Shown here in pieces: positions 24,745 through 32,648 of a stretch of DNA of 45,805 nt. The DNA comes from CAVLCC01 sp963661535 (GTDB lineage: Bacteria > Actinomycetota > Coriobacteriia > Coriobacteriales > CADBOM01): assembly GCA_963661535.1 (NCBI GenBank), contig CAVLCC010000012.1, forward strand, positions 1 to 45,805. The letters run 5' to 3'. The position numbers and the translations under genes were made by a program. Numbering within the stretch: the stretch's first letter is position 1; the number at the start of each line of letters is the position of its first letter. The notes under the pieces are model-generated. The model searched no databases and had not been told where the DNA came from. It saw nothing but the letters and a program-made list of their open reading frames with translations.

Positions 24745-26613
24745 TTACTCGCCATCGCTCGTTGGTTCTAGATACATCAAAACAGTTCCATATTCAACTG
24801 GTTGAGCATCTTCAACACATATCTCTCGAACAATTCCAACCTGGTCGGCAGGAACCTCGTTCATTAGCTTCATAGCCTCTACAATACATAGCGACTGTCC
24901 AGCGCAAACCTCATCATCTACCTTTACAAATGGATCTGCTCCAGGAGATGGTGCTGCATAAAAAGTTCCAACCATTGGAGATTTTACAGCCACCCAGTTT
25001 GCAGGTCGATCAACATTATCAGCTGCTGGAGCATCTGCCTCCTTGGCTGCTGGTGCGGCTGCTACTGCAGCTCCAGTTGCAATTACAGGTGCTACAACCG
25101 GTGCTGCTTCACCTTGGGCACGCACTGTAACTTTCATGCCCGCTTCTTCGATTGTTATCTCGCCTATCTGAGCATCTTCTACAGCCTTAATAAGGTCTTT
25201 AATTTGATTGATATCCACGTAGTCCTCCTCTTTTGTCTCCTTAGACTCTTCTTCTAAAATAAACTGAGTCTTCTCTGAAGATCTATGTTTTGAAAGGAAC
25301 ATTTTTGCGGTTTCAGGGAAGAGCGCATACATTAACACATCTTCTTCGCTTCTTGCAAGATCGCCTATTTCTTCTTCGTACTCTGAATATTGCTTAGTTG
25401 CAAGAGTGCTAGGTGCAATATCTGGATCAAGCGGTTCGGTATCGCCTAAGACTTTTTGAACAATATCCATCTTAAGAGGACCTGGAGCTTTGCCATAATA
25501 TCCTCCTAAGTAGTCTTTCATTTCTGCCGAGACAACCGACCACCTCTTGCCAGTCAAAACATTCAAAACTGCCTGTGTTCCAACAATTTGCGACATTGGT
25601 GTTACAAGTGGAGGATATCCAACTTCAGCACGAACACGCGGGATTTCGTCCATAACATCTTGGAGTCTATCCCCTGCATTTTGAGTGTCTAGCTGACTTA
25701 TAAGGTTAGACATCATGCCGCCTGGAACCTGATGGCTATATACCTGCATATGCAAAAGCGAGCTCACTCCGCGCTTGTAATGATATCTCGTTCTAACATC
25801 TTCCCAATATTGAGCAATCTCAAAGAGCAAGCTAAGGTCAAGCCCTGTGTCATATCCCGACTCTTTAAGAGCTGCAACCACCATCTCTACTGCAGGTTGA
25901 GAGTTGCCAAAAGCCAAAGGAGCAGAAGCTGTGTCTACGATTAGCGCACCTGCCTCGGCTGCTTTTATGTAGTTAGCAGGCGCCATGCCTCCAACATAGT
26001 GACAATGCAAATGTATTGGAAGTCCAATTTCTTCTCGCATAGCAGTTACCATGCGCTCGGTGCGATAGGGTGTTAACATTCCTGCCATGTCTTTTATGCA
26101 AATTGAATCTGCGCCCAAATCCTTCCATTTTTGCGCATATTCTAGGTAGCTATCCATCGTATGAACAGGGCTCATAGTGTATGAGATGGCACCCTCAAGG
26201 TGACCCCCACATTCTTTTACAGCCTCCGCGCTGTCCAGCACGTTGCGAATGTCGTTTAGAGCGTCAAAAATTCTAAAGACATCCACACCATTTCTGTGAG
26301 CAGCAACTAAAAACCTTTTAACAATATCTTTTGAATAGTGGTGGTAACCTACCAAATTTTGACCACGAGAGAGCATCGATATAGGGGTGTTTTTGAGATG
26401 GGATTTTATTGCACGCAACCTCTCCCATGGGTTTTCGTCCAAAAACCTCAAACAACTATCAAACGTTGCTCCACCCCATGCTTCTATAGCCCAATATCCA
26501 ACCTGATCCATCTTGTCTAAGATCGGGAGCATATCTCCGGTCATCATCCTTGTTGCCCAAAGCGACTGATGGGCATCACGAAGGGTTGTGTCCATTATAT
26601 GAAGCGTTCTCAT
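24745..26613 (-). CDS. Pyruvate carboxylase B-type carboxyltransferase fused to an AccB-like biotin carrier
   Basis: 622-residue protein. The N-terminal TIM-barrel carboxyltransferase carries TTLRDAHQSLWATRM (residues 8-22), IKDMAGMLTPY and HCHYVGGMAPANY. The PYC/OADA conserved domain follows to about 440. Residues of about 465-500 (DINQIKDLIKAVEDAQIGEI) resemble the N-terminal part of AccB, then comes an Ala/Pro linker and a biotinyl domain with the biotin-accepting Lys in EAMKLMNE near 581. It would transfer carboxyl from biotin to pyruvate, giving oxaloacetate; sodium-pump oxaloacetate decarboxylase is less likely because no beta or gamma subunits are nearby. GGGAGG precedes the ATG at somewhat long spacing (11 nt). 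Confidence 0.85.
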   Translation of the reverse strand: MRTLHIMDTTLRDAHQSLWATRMMTGDMLPILDKMDQVGYWAIEAWGGATFDSCLRFLDENPWERLRAIKSHLKNTPISMLSRGQNLVGYHHYSKDIVKRFLVAAHRNGVDVFRIFDALNDIRNVLDSAEAVKECGGHLEGAISYTMSPVHTMDSYLEYAQKWKDLGADSICIKDMAGMLTPYRTERMVTAMREEIGLPIHLHCHYVGGMAPANYIKAAEAGALIVDTASAPLAFGNSQPAVEMVVAALKESGYDTGLDLSLLFEIAQYWEDVRTRYHYKRGVSSLLHMQVYSHQVPGGMMSNLISQLDTQNAGDRLQDVMDEIPRVRAEVGYPPLVTPMSQIVGTQAVLNVLTGKRWSVVSAEMKDYLGGYYGKAPGPLKMDIVQKVLGDTEPLDPDIAPSTLATKQYSEYEEEIGDLARSEEDVLMYALFPETAKMFLSKHRSSEKTQFILEEESKETKEEDYVDINQIKDLIKAVEDAQIGEITIEEAGMKVTVRAQGEAAPVVAPVIATGAAVAAAPAAKEADAPAADNVDRPANWVAVKSPMVGTFYAAPSPGADPFVKVDDEVCAGQSLCIVEAMKLMNEVPADQVGIVREICVEDAQPVEYGTVLMYLEPTSDGE

Positions 26614-26721
26614 TGTCTTTTTTGCCTCCCCTCTATCGAAGCTATATTATGCGTATTTGCTTGTAGCTATTATGTGTATTATGCAGATTAAAAATTAAGA
26701 AAAGATTAAAAGACTGCCAAA

Positions 26722-27282
26722 TTAAACTCTTGTAATATAGCGACCATCTCTTGTGTCGATCTTTAATACATCACCATTATTTACAAACATAGGAACTTGA
26801 ACCACTGCACCTGTTTCCATGGTTGCTGGCTTTGTTGAACCTTGCACTGTGTCGCCCTTAAAGCCTGGCTCAGTATCTGTGACTTTTAGTTCAACAAACA
26901 TTGGTGGTTGAACGCCAATCATTTCTTCGCCCGCATATTGAATTAAACAAATGTCATTTTCTTTAAGCCACTGAGTATTTGCACCAATTAGTTCTGCTGT
27001 AATTGGAAGTTGTTCGAAAGTTACATTATCCATAAACCAATAGTCTTGACCATCGTTGTAGAGATATTGCATCTCTTTTGTTTCCATGCGAATTTCGTCA
27101 AATTTCTCACCAGCACGAAACGTTAGATCATTAACACGTCCGGTATGAACATCGCGAACCTTGGTGCGAACAAACGCACCGCCTTTGCCTGGTTTTACAT
27201 GCTGAAACTCGATAATCACACTTGGTTTGCCATCTATGCTAATGCACTTGCCATTCTTAAAATCGGCTGTCGAAATAGCCAT
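26722..27282 (-). CDS. efp: Translation elongation factor P
   Basis: 186-residue three-domain EF-P, which rescues ribosomes stalled at polyproline. KPGKGGAFVRTK holds the loop lysine near residue 34; no poxA/epmA-like modification gene is in the window. The C-terminal domain ends in DTRDGRYITRV as usual. AAAGGA is 10 nt before the ATG. It heads the minus-strand housekeeping block. Confidence 0.95.
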   Translation of the reverse strand: MAISTADFKNGKCISIDGKPSVIIEFQHVKPGKGGAFVRTKVRDVHTGRVNDLTFRAGEKFDEIRMETKEMQYLYNDGQDYWFMDNVTFEQLPITAELIGANTQWLKENDICLIQYAGEEMIGVQPPMFVELKVTDTEPGFKGDTVQGSTKPATMETGAVVQVPMFVNNGDVLKIDTRDGRYITRV

Positions 27283-27454
27283 CTTATCTTAGTCCTTTCG
27301 GTTTTATAGTTTGTAGCTTTTTCTTTGACAATAGTCAGATTGAATATAGCACAAACTCACACACCTAAATGCAAGCTATATGCCACACGGAAAACGAGTA
27401 TCGACCAGCCATTGCACAACAGCTGGGAAACTAAGAACAGATGGGGATACAAAA

Positions 27455-27530
27455 AAACCAAGCAAAAAACAACCTTGTGCTCTTGCCTAATTGTTATGGA
27501 GGGTTTTTTAGTTAGAACAAGAACACAAGG
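27455..27530 (-). terminator. Terminator of the mttB3-MFS-cupin operon
   Basis: The 13-bp arms CCTTGTGCTCTTG (27473-27485) and CAAGAACACAAGG (27518-27530) pair with one wobble and are extended by CTAA/TTAG inside. On the minus strand they are followed by T-rich TTGTTTTTTGCTTGGTTTTTTT. It lies about 40 bp after the cupin stop codon and upstream of efp. Confidence 0.75.
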
Positions 27531-27567
27531 TGTGAGAGATAACTAATTAACTATCTAAATTTGATAT

Positions 27568-28476
27568 CTAAATTTGACTTAGCATCCAGTTATCACGATC
27601 TGGAGCTACTATAGGAACATCTGCAACTTCTTCTCTGTCATAAGATGTGCCAGCTGTTTCTATGCTGCAGCAATAAATTGCAAAGAGCTCCTCATTGCCT
27701 TGAGCAACCATTCCATGCAAACAGTTGCTAGGAGCATATAAAAGGGTGCCTGGACGAACGTCAGCTACTTCATCTCCGGCATACATAAATCCAAATCCGC
27801 TAACAATGTAGAAAATCTCTGCTTGTTTATGAAAATGTGGGGTATAGCGTGTGTTTGGACGGGTGCGACAAAGTCCCCACCACATTTCTTTGCATCCTTT
27901 GATTTCGTCAAAGTGAGCCTGAAAACGCTGGCTGCGCATTCCTTGTGCTGCTTCAACAATAACCCAGGGATCTGTGTCGCCTGCGGTTGCCCATCTGCAT
28001 CCCGTCCCCTCAGTTCCAGGGCTCATAAGATTAGATGGAGAATTTGGTTGGTAGTATGCACGTGCAGTTTCTTCAGAAACAGAGGTGATTTTTAGACCTG
28101 CCTCAGCAGTTGCATTGTCGGTTGCAAAGCAATATAGAAATCTAACGCCTTTGCTTCCACTATGCTCATAAGCACGAGGAAGTCCAATTGGAAAATAGCT
28201 TGAGGCGCTCTGCTCTAGTTGAAACCTTTGACGTCCAAGTCTAGCCCATACCTCACCCTCTAGTATGTGAGTGCATGCAGCTAGGTTTGCCTCGTGTACT
28301 GGAAGATCTGCACCAGCGTCAAGCTCTGCAAGTCCGATATAAAACTCGCATTTTCCACCTACTTTGTCTGCAGTCAGAAGCTTTTTGATGCGAAATCCGT
28401 CGCCTTTTTCTTCCCAATTAACATCATCTATATGAGTAACAAATCCCTTTTTATCCATTCCACCCAAAGTTGCCAT
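27568..28476 (-). CDS. Two-domain cupin protein
   Basis: 302-residue bicupin. The first cupin spans about residues 35-115 (ELDAGADLPVHEANLAACTHILEGEVW). The second, about 210-285, has a recognisable metal site in TPHFHKQAEIFYIVSGFGF with a later His in PSNCLHG. Such proteins bind a metal and act as small-molecule enzymes, such as aminohydrolases, lyases or dioxygenases, or as sensors. GAGGAA lies 7 nt before the ATG. It is the last gene of an operon with an MFS carrier and a divergent mttB-like gene, so it may act on the same compound or its demethylated product. I do not recognise a specific family beyond cupin. Confidence 0.75.
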   Translation of the reverse strand: MATLGGMDKKGFVTHIDDVNWEEKGDGFRIKKLLTADKVGGKCEFYIGLAELDAGADLPVHEANLAACTHILEGEVWARLGRQRFQLEQSASSYFPIGLPRAYEHSGSKGVRFLYCFATDNATAEAGLKITSVSEETARAYYQPNSPSNLMSPGTEGTGCRWATAGDTDPWVIVEAAQGMRSQRFQAHFDEIKGCKEMWWGLCRTRPNTRYTPHFHKQAEIFYIVSGFGFMYAGDEVADVRPGTLLYAPSNCLHGMVAQGNEELFAIYCCSIETAGTSYDREEVADVPIVAPDRDNWMLSQI

Positions 28477-28519
28477 TTTAATTTCCTCGCTTTCTGAATT
28501 TTTTTAACGTTTGCTAAAT

Positions 28520-29827
28520 CTAGTTTTGTTCGAACTTTGCAGTCGCAGCTTTTTCGAGCTTTGCAGTTGAAGCTTTTTCGAGCTTTGCAGTTGAAGCTTT
28601 TGCTCGACCGTTTTTAATTCGTTTTCTCAGAACAAAACACAAAACAATGCCTACAACAAATACGATGTCGCTATATATGAAAAAGAGTCTGTATCCAAAG
28701 GTTCCAAATGAGTCTATTAGCCATCCACCAAATAAATAAATGTAGATATCTGCGCAAAATGCCAGGAGAGTTACCAGACCTACAGCGGTTCCACGAACAC
28801 GATCCGGAACGCCAATTTCGGTGGTCATTGTAAACCAACACGGAGTTGCTAGGTTAAACACGATAGCCATAATAATCACTATGGCTACAGCAACCATTCC
28901 TAGCTCTGGACTCCAAGGCATTATAGTAACAACTAACGTGATAATTAGAGACCCCCACAGTGCATACCACATTACTCTAGAAGGAGACTTGAGCTTATCT
29001 ACAACAATGCCTGCTGTAGGAGAAGTTACCATTCTTATAAAATAGAGCCTGATGGTTACAACAACAGTTACTACCGCAGATGCCACCGCAAATTCTTCTT
29101 GCAGCATTGGAGCAAAGTATGCCATAGCAGGATACACTTGCTCAGCCGCAAATAGCACAAGTCCAGCAAGCCAAATATCTGGAATCTTTGCAACCTGTTT
29201 TAAATCTGAGAGTTTAAATTTGTCGTCTTCGGATGTTTCTGTTTGCTGGTAGCCTTTGTATAAAAAGATTTGAGAAATCACAGCAACGATGTTAACTGCA
29301 CAATATATGTAGAGCATGATGCGAACACTTGTGGCATCGCCTAGCGCAGCGATTAAAGCAGCAACACCTAGACCAATGATTGTTCCAGATATACCTGTAA
29401 ATCCGTAGAAAAATCCGTAGAGCTTGCCCTCCATCTCAGCAGGACCTAGGCTTCTAATAAACTTGGCCATTGCTCCCCAATATGTGCCAATTGCAAAGAG
29501 TCCTAACAAAAACTCCGAAATTAGCATTACTACAAATGGTGGATTTAGTGAGATTACGAATAACGCTGCACAAGCTCCCAAGTGTGAGACAATAATTAGC
29601 GGCTTGGTTGCAAAAATGTCTCCCAAAATTCCGCCAAAGAGATATCCTAACACCGTAATGATACCAACCATGCTCATGCACATTCCAATTTGAGTTGCAC
29701 TGAGTCCCATTCCGTTTAAGAATAAGGTTTGGTATGTGCTCATCAAAAATGCACCGCCATTTAGACAAGAATATCCAAAGGCCTCTAACAAAAGCAAAAC
29801 CCAGCTTTTTAACTTAATTTGTTTCAT
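28520..29827 (-). CDS. MFS transporter with repetitive C-terminal tail
   Basis: 435-residue twelve-helix major facilitator superfamily carrier. The N-terminal helices begin at SWVLLLLEAFGYSCLNGGAF. The last 25 residues are a cytoplasmic tail made of three 8-residue repeats (KASTAKLE, KASTAKLE, KAATAKFE) encoded by three 24-bp tandem DNA units at 28529-28600. GAGGT lies 6 nt before the ATG. It is between the third mttB-like gene (33 bp away) and the bicupin gene and is clearly in one operon. It differs in sequence from the MFS gene at 342, so the two loci probably import different compounds. Confidence 0.85.
   Translation of the reverse strand: MKQIKLKSWVLLLLEAFGYSCLNGGAFLMSTYQTLFLNGMGLSATQIGMCMSMVGIITVLGYLFGGILGDIFATKPLIIVSHLGACAALFVISLNPPFVVMLISEFLLGLFAIGTYWGAMAKFIRSLGPAEMEGKLYGFFYGFTGISGTIIGLGVAALIAALGDATSVRIMLYIYCAVNIVAVISQIFLYKGYQQTETSEDDKFKLSDLKQVAKIPDIWLAGLVLFAAEQVYPAMAYFAPMLQEEFAVASAVVTVVVTIRLYFIRMVTSPTAGIVVDKLKSPSRVMWYALWGSLIITLVVTIMPWSPELGMVAVAIVIIMAIVFNLATPCWFTMTTEIGVPDRVRGTAVGLVTLLAFCADIYIYLFGGWLIDSFGTFGYRLFFIYSDIVFVVGIVLCFVLRKRIKNGRAKASTAKLEKASTAKLEKAATAKFEQN
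28529..28600. repeat. Three 24-bp tandem repeats inside the MFS gene
   Basis: Units at 28529-28552, 28553-28576 and 28577-28600. Units 2 and 3 are identical and unit 1 differs at three positions. They are in frame and encode 8-residue Lys/Ala/Ser/Thr/Leu repeats, so copy number could change without frameshift. Confidence 0.85.
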
Positions 29828-29860
29828 ATCGATACCTCGCTAGTAAAAAAATTTATAAGT

Positions 29861-31276
29861 CTAAAAATCTAGAAGATCGGCGTCGATATATTTGGTAAGA
29901 ACATCTCTATGATCTTTATCAAGCTCAGGCATTTGATATTCTGCAATGCGTTTTTCGTAGATCTTTTTAGTGCGCTCAGTAACTTGCTCCTCGCCAGTAT
30001 CTAGCCATTTTGCGTGTGCTTTGTGTGTAGCACATTGCAAAACTAGAGTTTCGTCTGTGTAATATTCGTAGGAGTCATCCATAAGGTCATCTGGAAGATC
30101 CATGAATCCTCCACCAGCACCTGCATATGCCAAGCAGTCATAAAGCATAGAATCTTCGGTAATCTCAATGCCACGCAATATATGTTTGCAAGAAAGTATG
30201 ATCTCTTCGTCATATATAAATTTATCGTAGCTAACAGAGCAATCTTGATCCATGCCACCAGCTGCATGAACAATAAGATCTGCCCCGCTAAGCAGTGAAA
30301 ACCACATTGTAGAAAATGACTCAACACCTGCTTGCATGTCAACTTGTTTAGAGTCTCCAGATGAACCGCCTGTGCGAACTGGGACTCCATAATAGTCTCC
30401 CAGAGATTTTGTAGCAGACCAAATGAGGCATTCCTCAGGGCTGCCTACGCAAGGTGTCATAAATCTTAAATCGCAGCCGTGGCTTTGAATTCCATAAATT
30501 ACAGGAGCTCCTGGAGAAACAAGCTGAGACAAAACAATGCCAGATAGAACCTCTGCGTTGTTTAGCATAAGAAGCGAGCCTAGAGATCCAGGACATGTAA
30601 GACCTGGCATAGAAGCTGAAGAGATAAACATGATTTGGTGAGCTTTTGAATATTCGATAAGTGCCTCGCCCATAGCAGCACTAACGTGGCATGGTGAAGC
30701 TGTGTTGATTAGTCCTGCTACAACTGGCTCATCGTAGATTCCTAGGAACTCTTGAGTCATTGCAATTGAGTCTTTTGCATTTTGCGTTCCATCTACCATG
30801 CCGATTGCAGGCTTTTCGTCTAGTGCCAAAACAGTTGCTTGTGCCCAGTTAGAGTTAACGTCTCCCATAAAGGAGCTGTCCATAATATTTGGATTAGAAA
30901 CATCTAATGCAGGACTGGTGGCTGTCATTTTTACGAAGTTTAGAAAGTCTTGCTTTTCTGCATTGTGATATTTGCCATCTTCTAAAACAAATACCGAGCC
31001 ATAGGTTGGAGCTAGAACTGGATTACCTCCGCCAATAGTTACATGACCTTTACGTCCGTGCCAGTTGAATTTTTTTGGAGCCGTTTTAAGAGCGTTCCAA
31101 ACATCCTCTTCTTTCATAAAGACTTTATGACCATCGGTCTTAAAACCGTGATCTTTAAAAATTTGAATTGCTGCGTCGCTTTCATATACAACGCCAACCT
31201 CAGCAAGTGCCTTCATTGATGCGTTGTGTATGATGTCTAACTCTCCTTTTGTTGCAAAATCGTATTTGAACTGCAT
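29861..31276 (-). CDS. MttB-family methyltransferase, divergent third copy, non-pyrrolysine
   Basis: 471-residue member of the trimethylamine methyltransferase superfamily. It is clearly homologous to the two tandem genes at 1969-5211 but far more diverged. Shared features include the SGLVLSQ/SGIVLSQLVSPGAPVIYG region and VRTGGSSGDSKQVDMQAG, where the others have VRTSAGLTDSKCVD(M/V)QAG. No in-frame amber codon. AAGGAGG lies 5 nt before the ATG, and a good minus-strand promoter stands at 31331-31358. First gene of the mttB-MFS-cupin operon, divergent from a TetR gene. No corrinoid protein is present. The substrate is unknown and probably differs from that of copies 1 and 2. Confidence 0.85.
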   Translation of the reverse strand: MQFKYDFATKGELDIIHNASMKALAEVGVVYESDAAIQIFKDHGFKTDGHKVFMKEEDVWNALKTAPKKFNWHGRKGHVTIGGGNPVLAPTYGSVFVLEDGKYHNAEKQDFLNFVKMTATSPALDVSNPNIMDSSFMGDVNSNWAQATVLALDEKPAIGMVDGTQNAKDSIAMTQEFLGIYDEPVVAGLINTASPCHVSAAMGEALIEYSKAHQIMFISSASMPGLTCPGSLGSLLMLNNAEVLSGIVLSQLVSPGAPVIYGIQSHGCDLRFMTPCVGSPEECLIWSATKSLGDYYGVPVRTGGSSGDSKQVDMQAGVESFSTMWFSLLSGADLIVHAAGGMDQDCSVSYDKFIYDEEIILSCKHILRGIEITEDSMLYDCLAYAGAGGGFMDLPDDLMDDSYEYYTDETLVLQCATHKAHAKWLDTGEEQVTERTKKIYEKRIAEYQMPELDKDHRDVLTKYIDADLLDF

Positions 31277-31330
31277 TTTTCCTCCTTAACGTTTGCTTGC
31301 TGGGTTTCTGTACCAGCTTCTATAACATGA

Positions 31331-31358
31331 ATAATAACAAATTACTTAGCATTGTTAA
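31331..31358 (-). promoter_or_regulatory. Promoter of mttB3-MFS-cupin operon
   Basis: On the minus strand TTAACA (31353-31358), 16 bp, then TATTAT (31331-31336). Each hexamer matches the sigma-70 consensus in five of six positions. It is about 55 nt before the ATG. Confidence 0.55.
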
Positions 31359-31664
31359 ATAGTAATGCGTTAAAATTTTGCATAAATGGAAATTTGGTTT
31401 TGGTGTTCTGATGATAAATTTTTGTAAAGTTGCAGTAAGATAGGTGTGTTTATTGGAATTTTTATAGATTAAATACTCGAGACATTTTTGTAGTGCGTTT
31501 AACTTACAGGGATAGAATTCTAATTTATTCAATTGCTTTATATAACGTTGTTAGAATTTCAACTATATATACGCTTAGCAAAAATATACAATTTTAACTT
31601 GAGATACTGCTTTAGAATCAAGCTAAAACAAAAAAACAGCATTATATAAAGTTTTATATTTGCA

Positions 31665-31717
31665 TATAATGACAGTTAAAAAACATTTGTTATTTGCGAG
31701 ATACAAACGTGTCGCAA
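31665..31717 (+). promoter_or_regulatory. Candidate tetR promoter and operator
   Basis: TATAAT at 31665-31670 is a good -10 box, although the -35 is weak. Downstream, TTGCGA (31694-31699) and TCGCAA (31712-31717) form an inverted repeat with a 12-bp spacer, 47 bp before the tetR start, where autorepression would act. Confidence 0.4.
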
Positions 31718-31763
31718 AGATAAAAAAGTAGTCTGTTTTTTAATTTTTTGAGAGGACAATATT

Positions 31764-32420
31764 ATGGCGGAGAATATTAAGATCGAGCTAATCAATGCCA
31801 CATATGAATTTCTACAGCAAATGAGTCCAAGCAAAATTACAGCACGCATGATTGCAGACAAAGTTGGATGCACCAATCCAACGATTTATTATCATTTTGA
31901 TAATCTCGATCATTTAATTCTTATGGCATCTATGAGATTTTTTGACGACTACTTAAACAAATTTAAAAAGATTACCCAAGATAAAGACTTATCAATCTAT
32001 GAAGCACACATGAGAGCATGGCAAATGTTTGGAGAAATTGCATTTGCACATGTTGAGGTCTATGAATCTCTATTTTGGGGAAAATTTAGAGACAAAACCA
32101 GTGAAGCGCTGATTGAGTATCATGAAATGTTTCCAGATAGCAAACCCGATATTGATAACATGTATTCTGTACTTTTTTATATGGACGCAGTTGAAGACAG
32201 GACGTATATCATGTTAAAAATGGCAGCAGCAGCAGGCGAAATACCAGCAGGAAATCTTCATATGTTTGCAGATGTTCAATGTTGCTTGTTTCATGGAATT
32301 CTTCTAGATTATGTTGATTGCTACTGGGACAAAGAAAAGGCACAAGAGGGACTAGAGAAAGCTATGCAAATGCTTGAGTTTGTTAATTCTCTCTATCGTG
32401 CGAGCAAGCCAACCAAATAA
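31764..32420 (+). CDS. TetR-family transcriptional regulator
   Basis: 218-residue TetR/AcrR protein. The N-terminal HTH (about 20-55) reads ITARMIADKVGCTNPTIYYHFDNLDHLI; the rest is a helical ligand-binding domain rich in Met and aromatic residues. GAGAGGA precedes the ATG. It is divergent from the mttB3-MFS-cupin operon and shares its regulatory region, so it probably controls that operon in response to the transported compound. Confidence 0.85.
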   Translation: MAENIKIELINATYEFLQQMSPSKITARMIADKVGCTNPTIYYHFDNLDHLILMASMRFFDDYLNKFKKITQDKDLSIYEAHMRAWQMFGEIAFAHVEVYESLFWGKFRDKTSEALIEYHEMFPDSKPDIDNMYSVLFYMDAVEDRTYIMLKMAAAAGEIPAGNLHMFADVQCCLFHGILLDYVDCYWDKEKAQEGLEKAMQMLEFVNSLYRASKPTK

Positions 32421-32451
32421 TTTCTTTTTGCGATGTTTTTTTGCATATTGA

Positions 32452-32533
32452 ATATCGATAGAGATAGGAAACTTAAACGTTTAGCTGATTTTGAGAATTA
32501 ACGCAAATTAACGATCCGATATCGATAGAGATT
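32452..32533. repeat. Direct repeat ATATCGATAGAGAT
   Basis: Copies at 32452-32466 and 32519-32533, 67 bp apart, in the gap between tetR and the zinc-ribbon gene. This could be a pair of regulator sites; no hairpin terminator is seen here. A TATAAT at 32594-32599 may be the -10 of the following gene. Confidence 0.45.
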
Positions 32534-32648
32534 AGTAGCGTCCATACTATCCACTAGCATATGTAGGTAACACGATGGGTTCTGTTTAGGCTTTATAATT
32601 ATCTGCAGTTTTAAAAATTTTTTGACCAGATATAGATGGAGGTTATGG

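Larger units (their letters stand above)
31277..31763. other. Divergent regulatory region between mttB-like gene 3 and tetR
   Basis: 487 bp, very A+T-rich, with no supported gene. It holds a promoter for the methyltransferase operon (31331-31358), the 20-bp motif shared with 3624-3643 (31515-31534), a TATAAT box (31665-31670) that may serve tetR, and an inverted repeat at 31694-31717. A 70-residue minus-strand open frame at 31320-31532 has no ribosome binding site and is not accepted. Confidence 0.5.

Noticed and set aside
25070..25110. Repeated Ala/Pro codons in the carboxylase as a possible repeat element
   Set aside because: This is the normal Ala/Pro-rich linker in front of a biotinyl domain.
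31320..31532. 70-residue open frame upstream of mttB-like gene 3
   Set aside because: It lacks a ribosome binding site, is very A+T-rich and overlaps the promoter of the operon.
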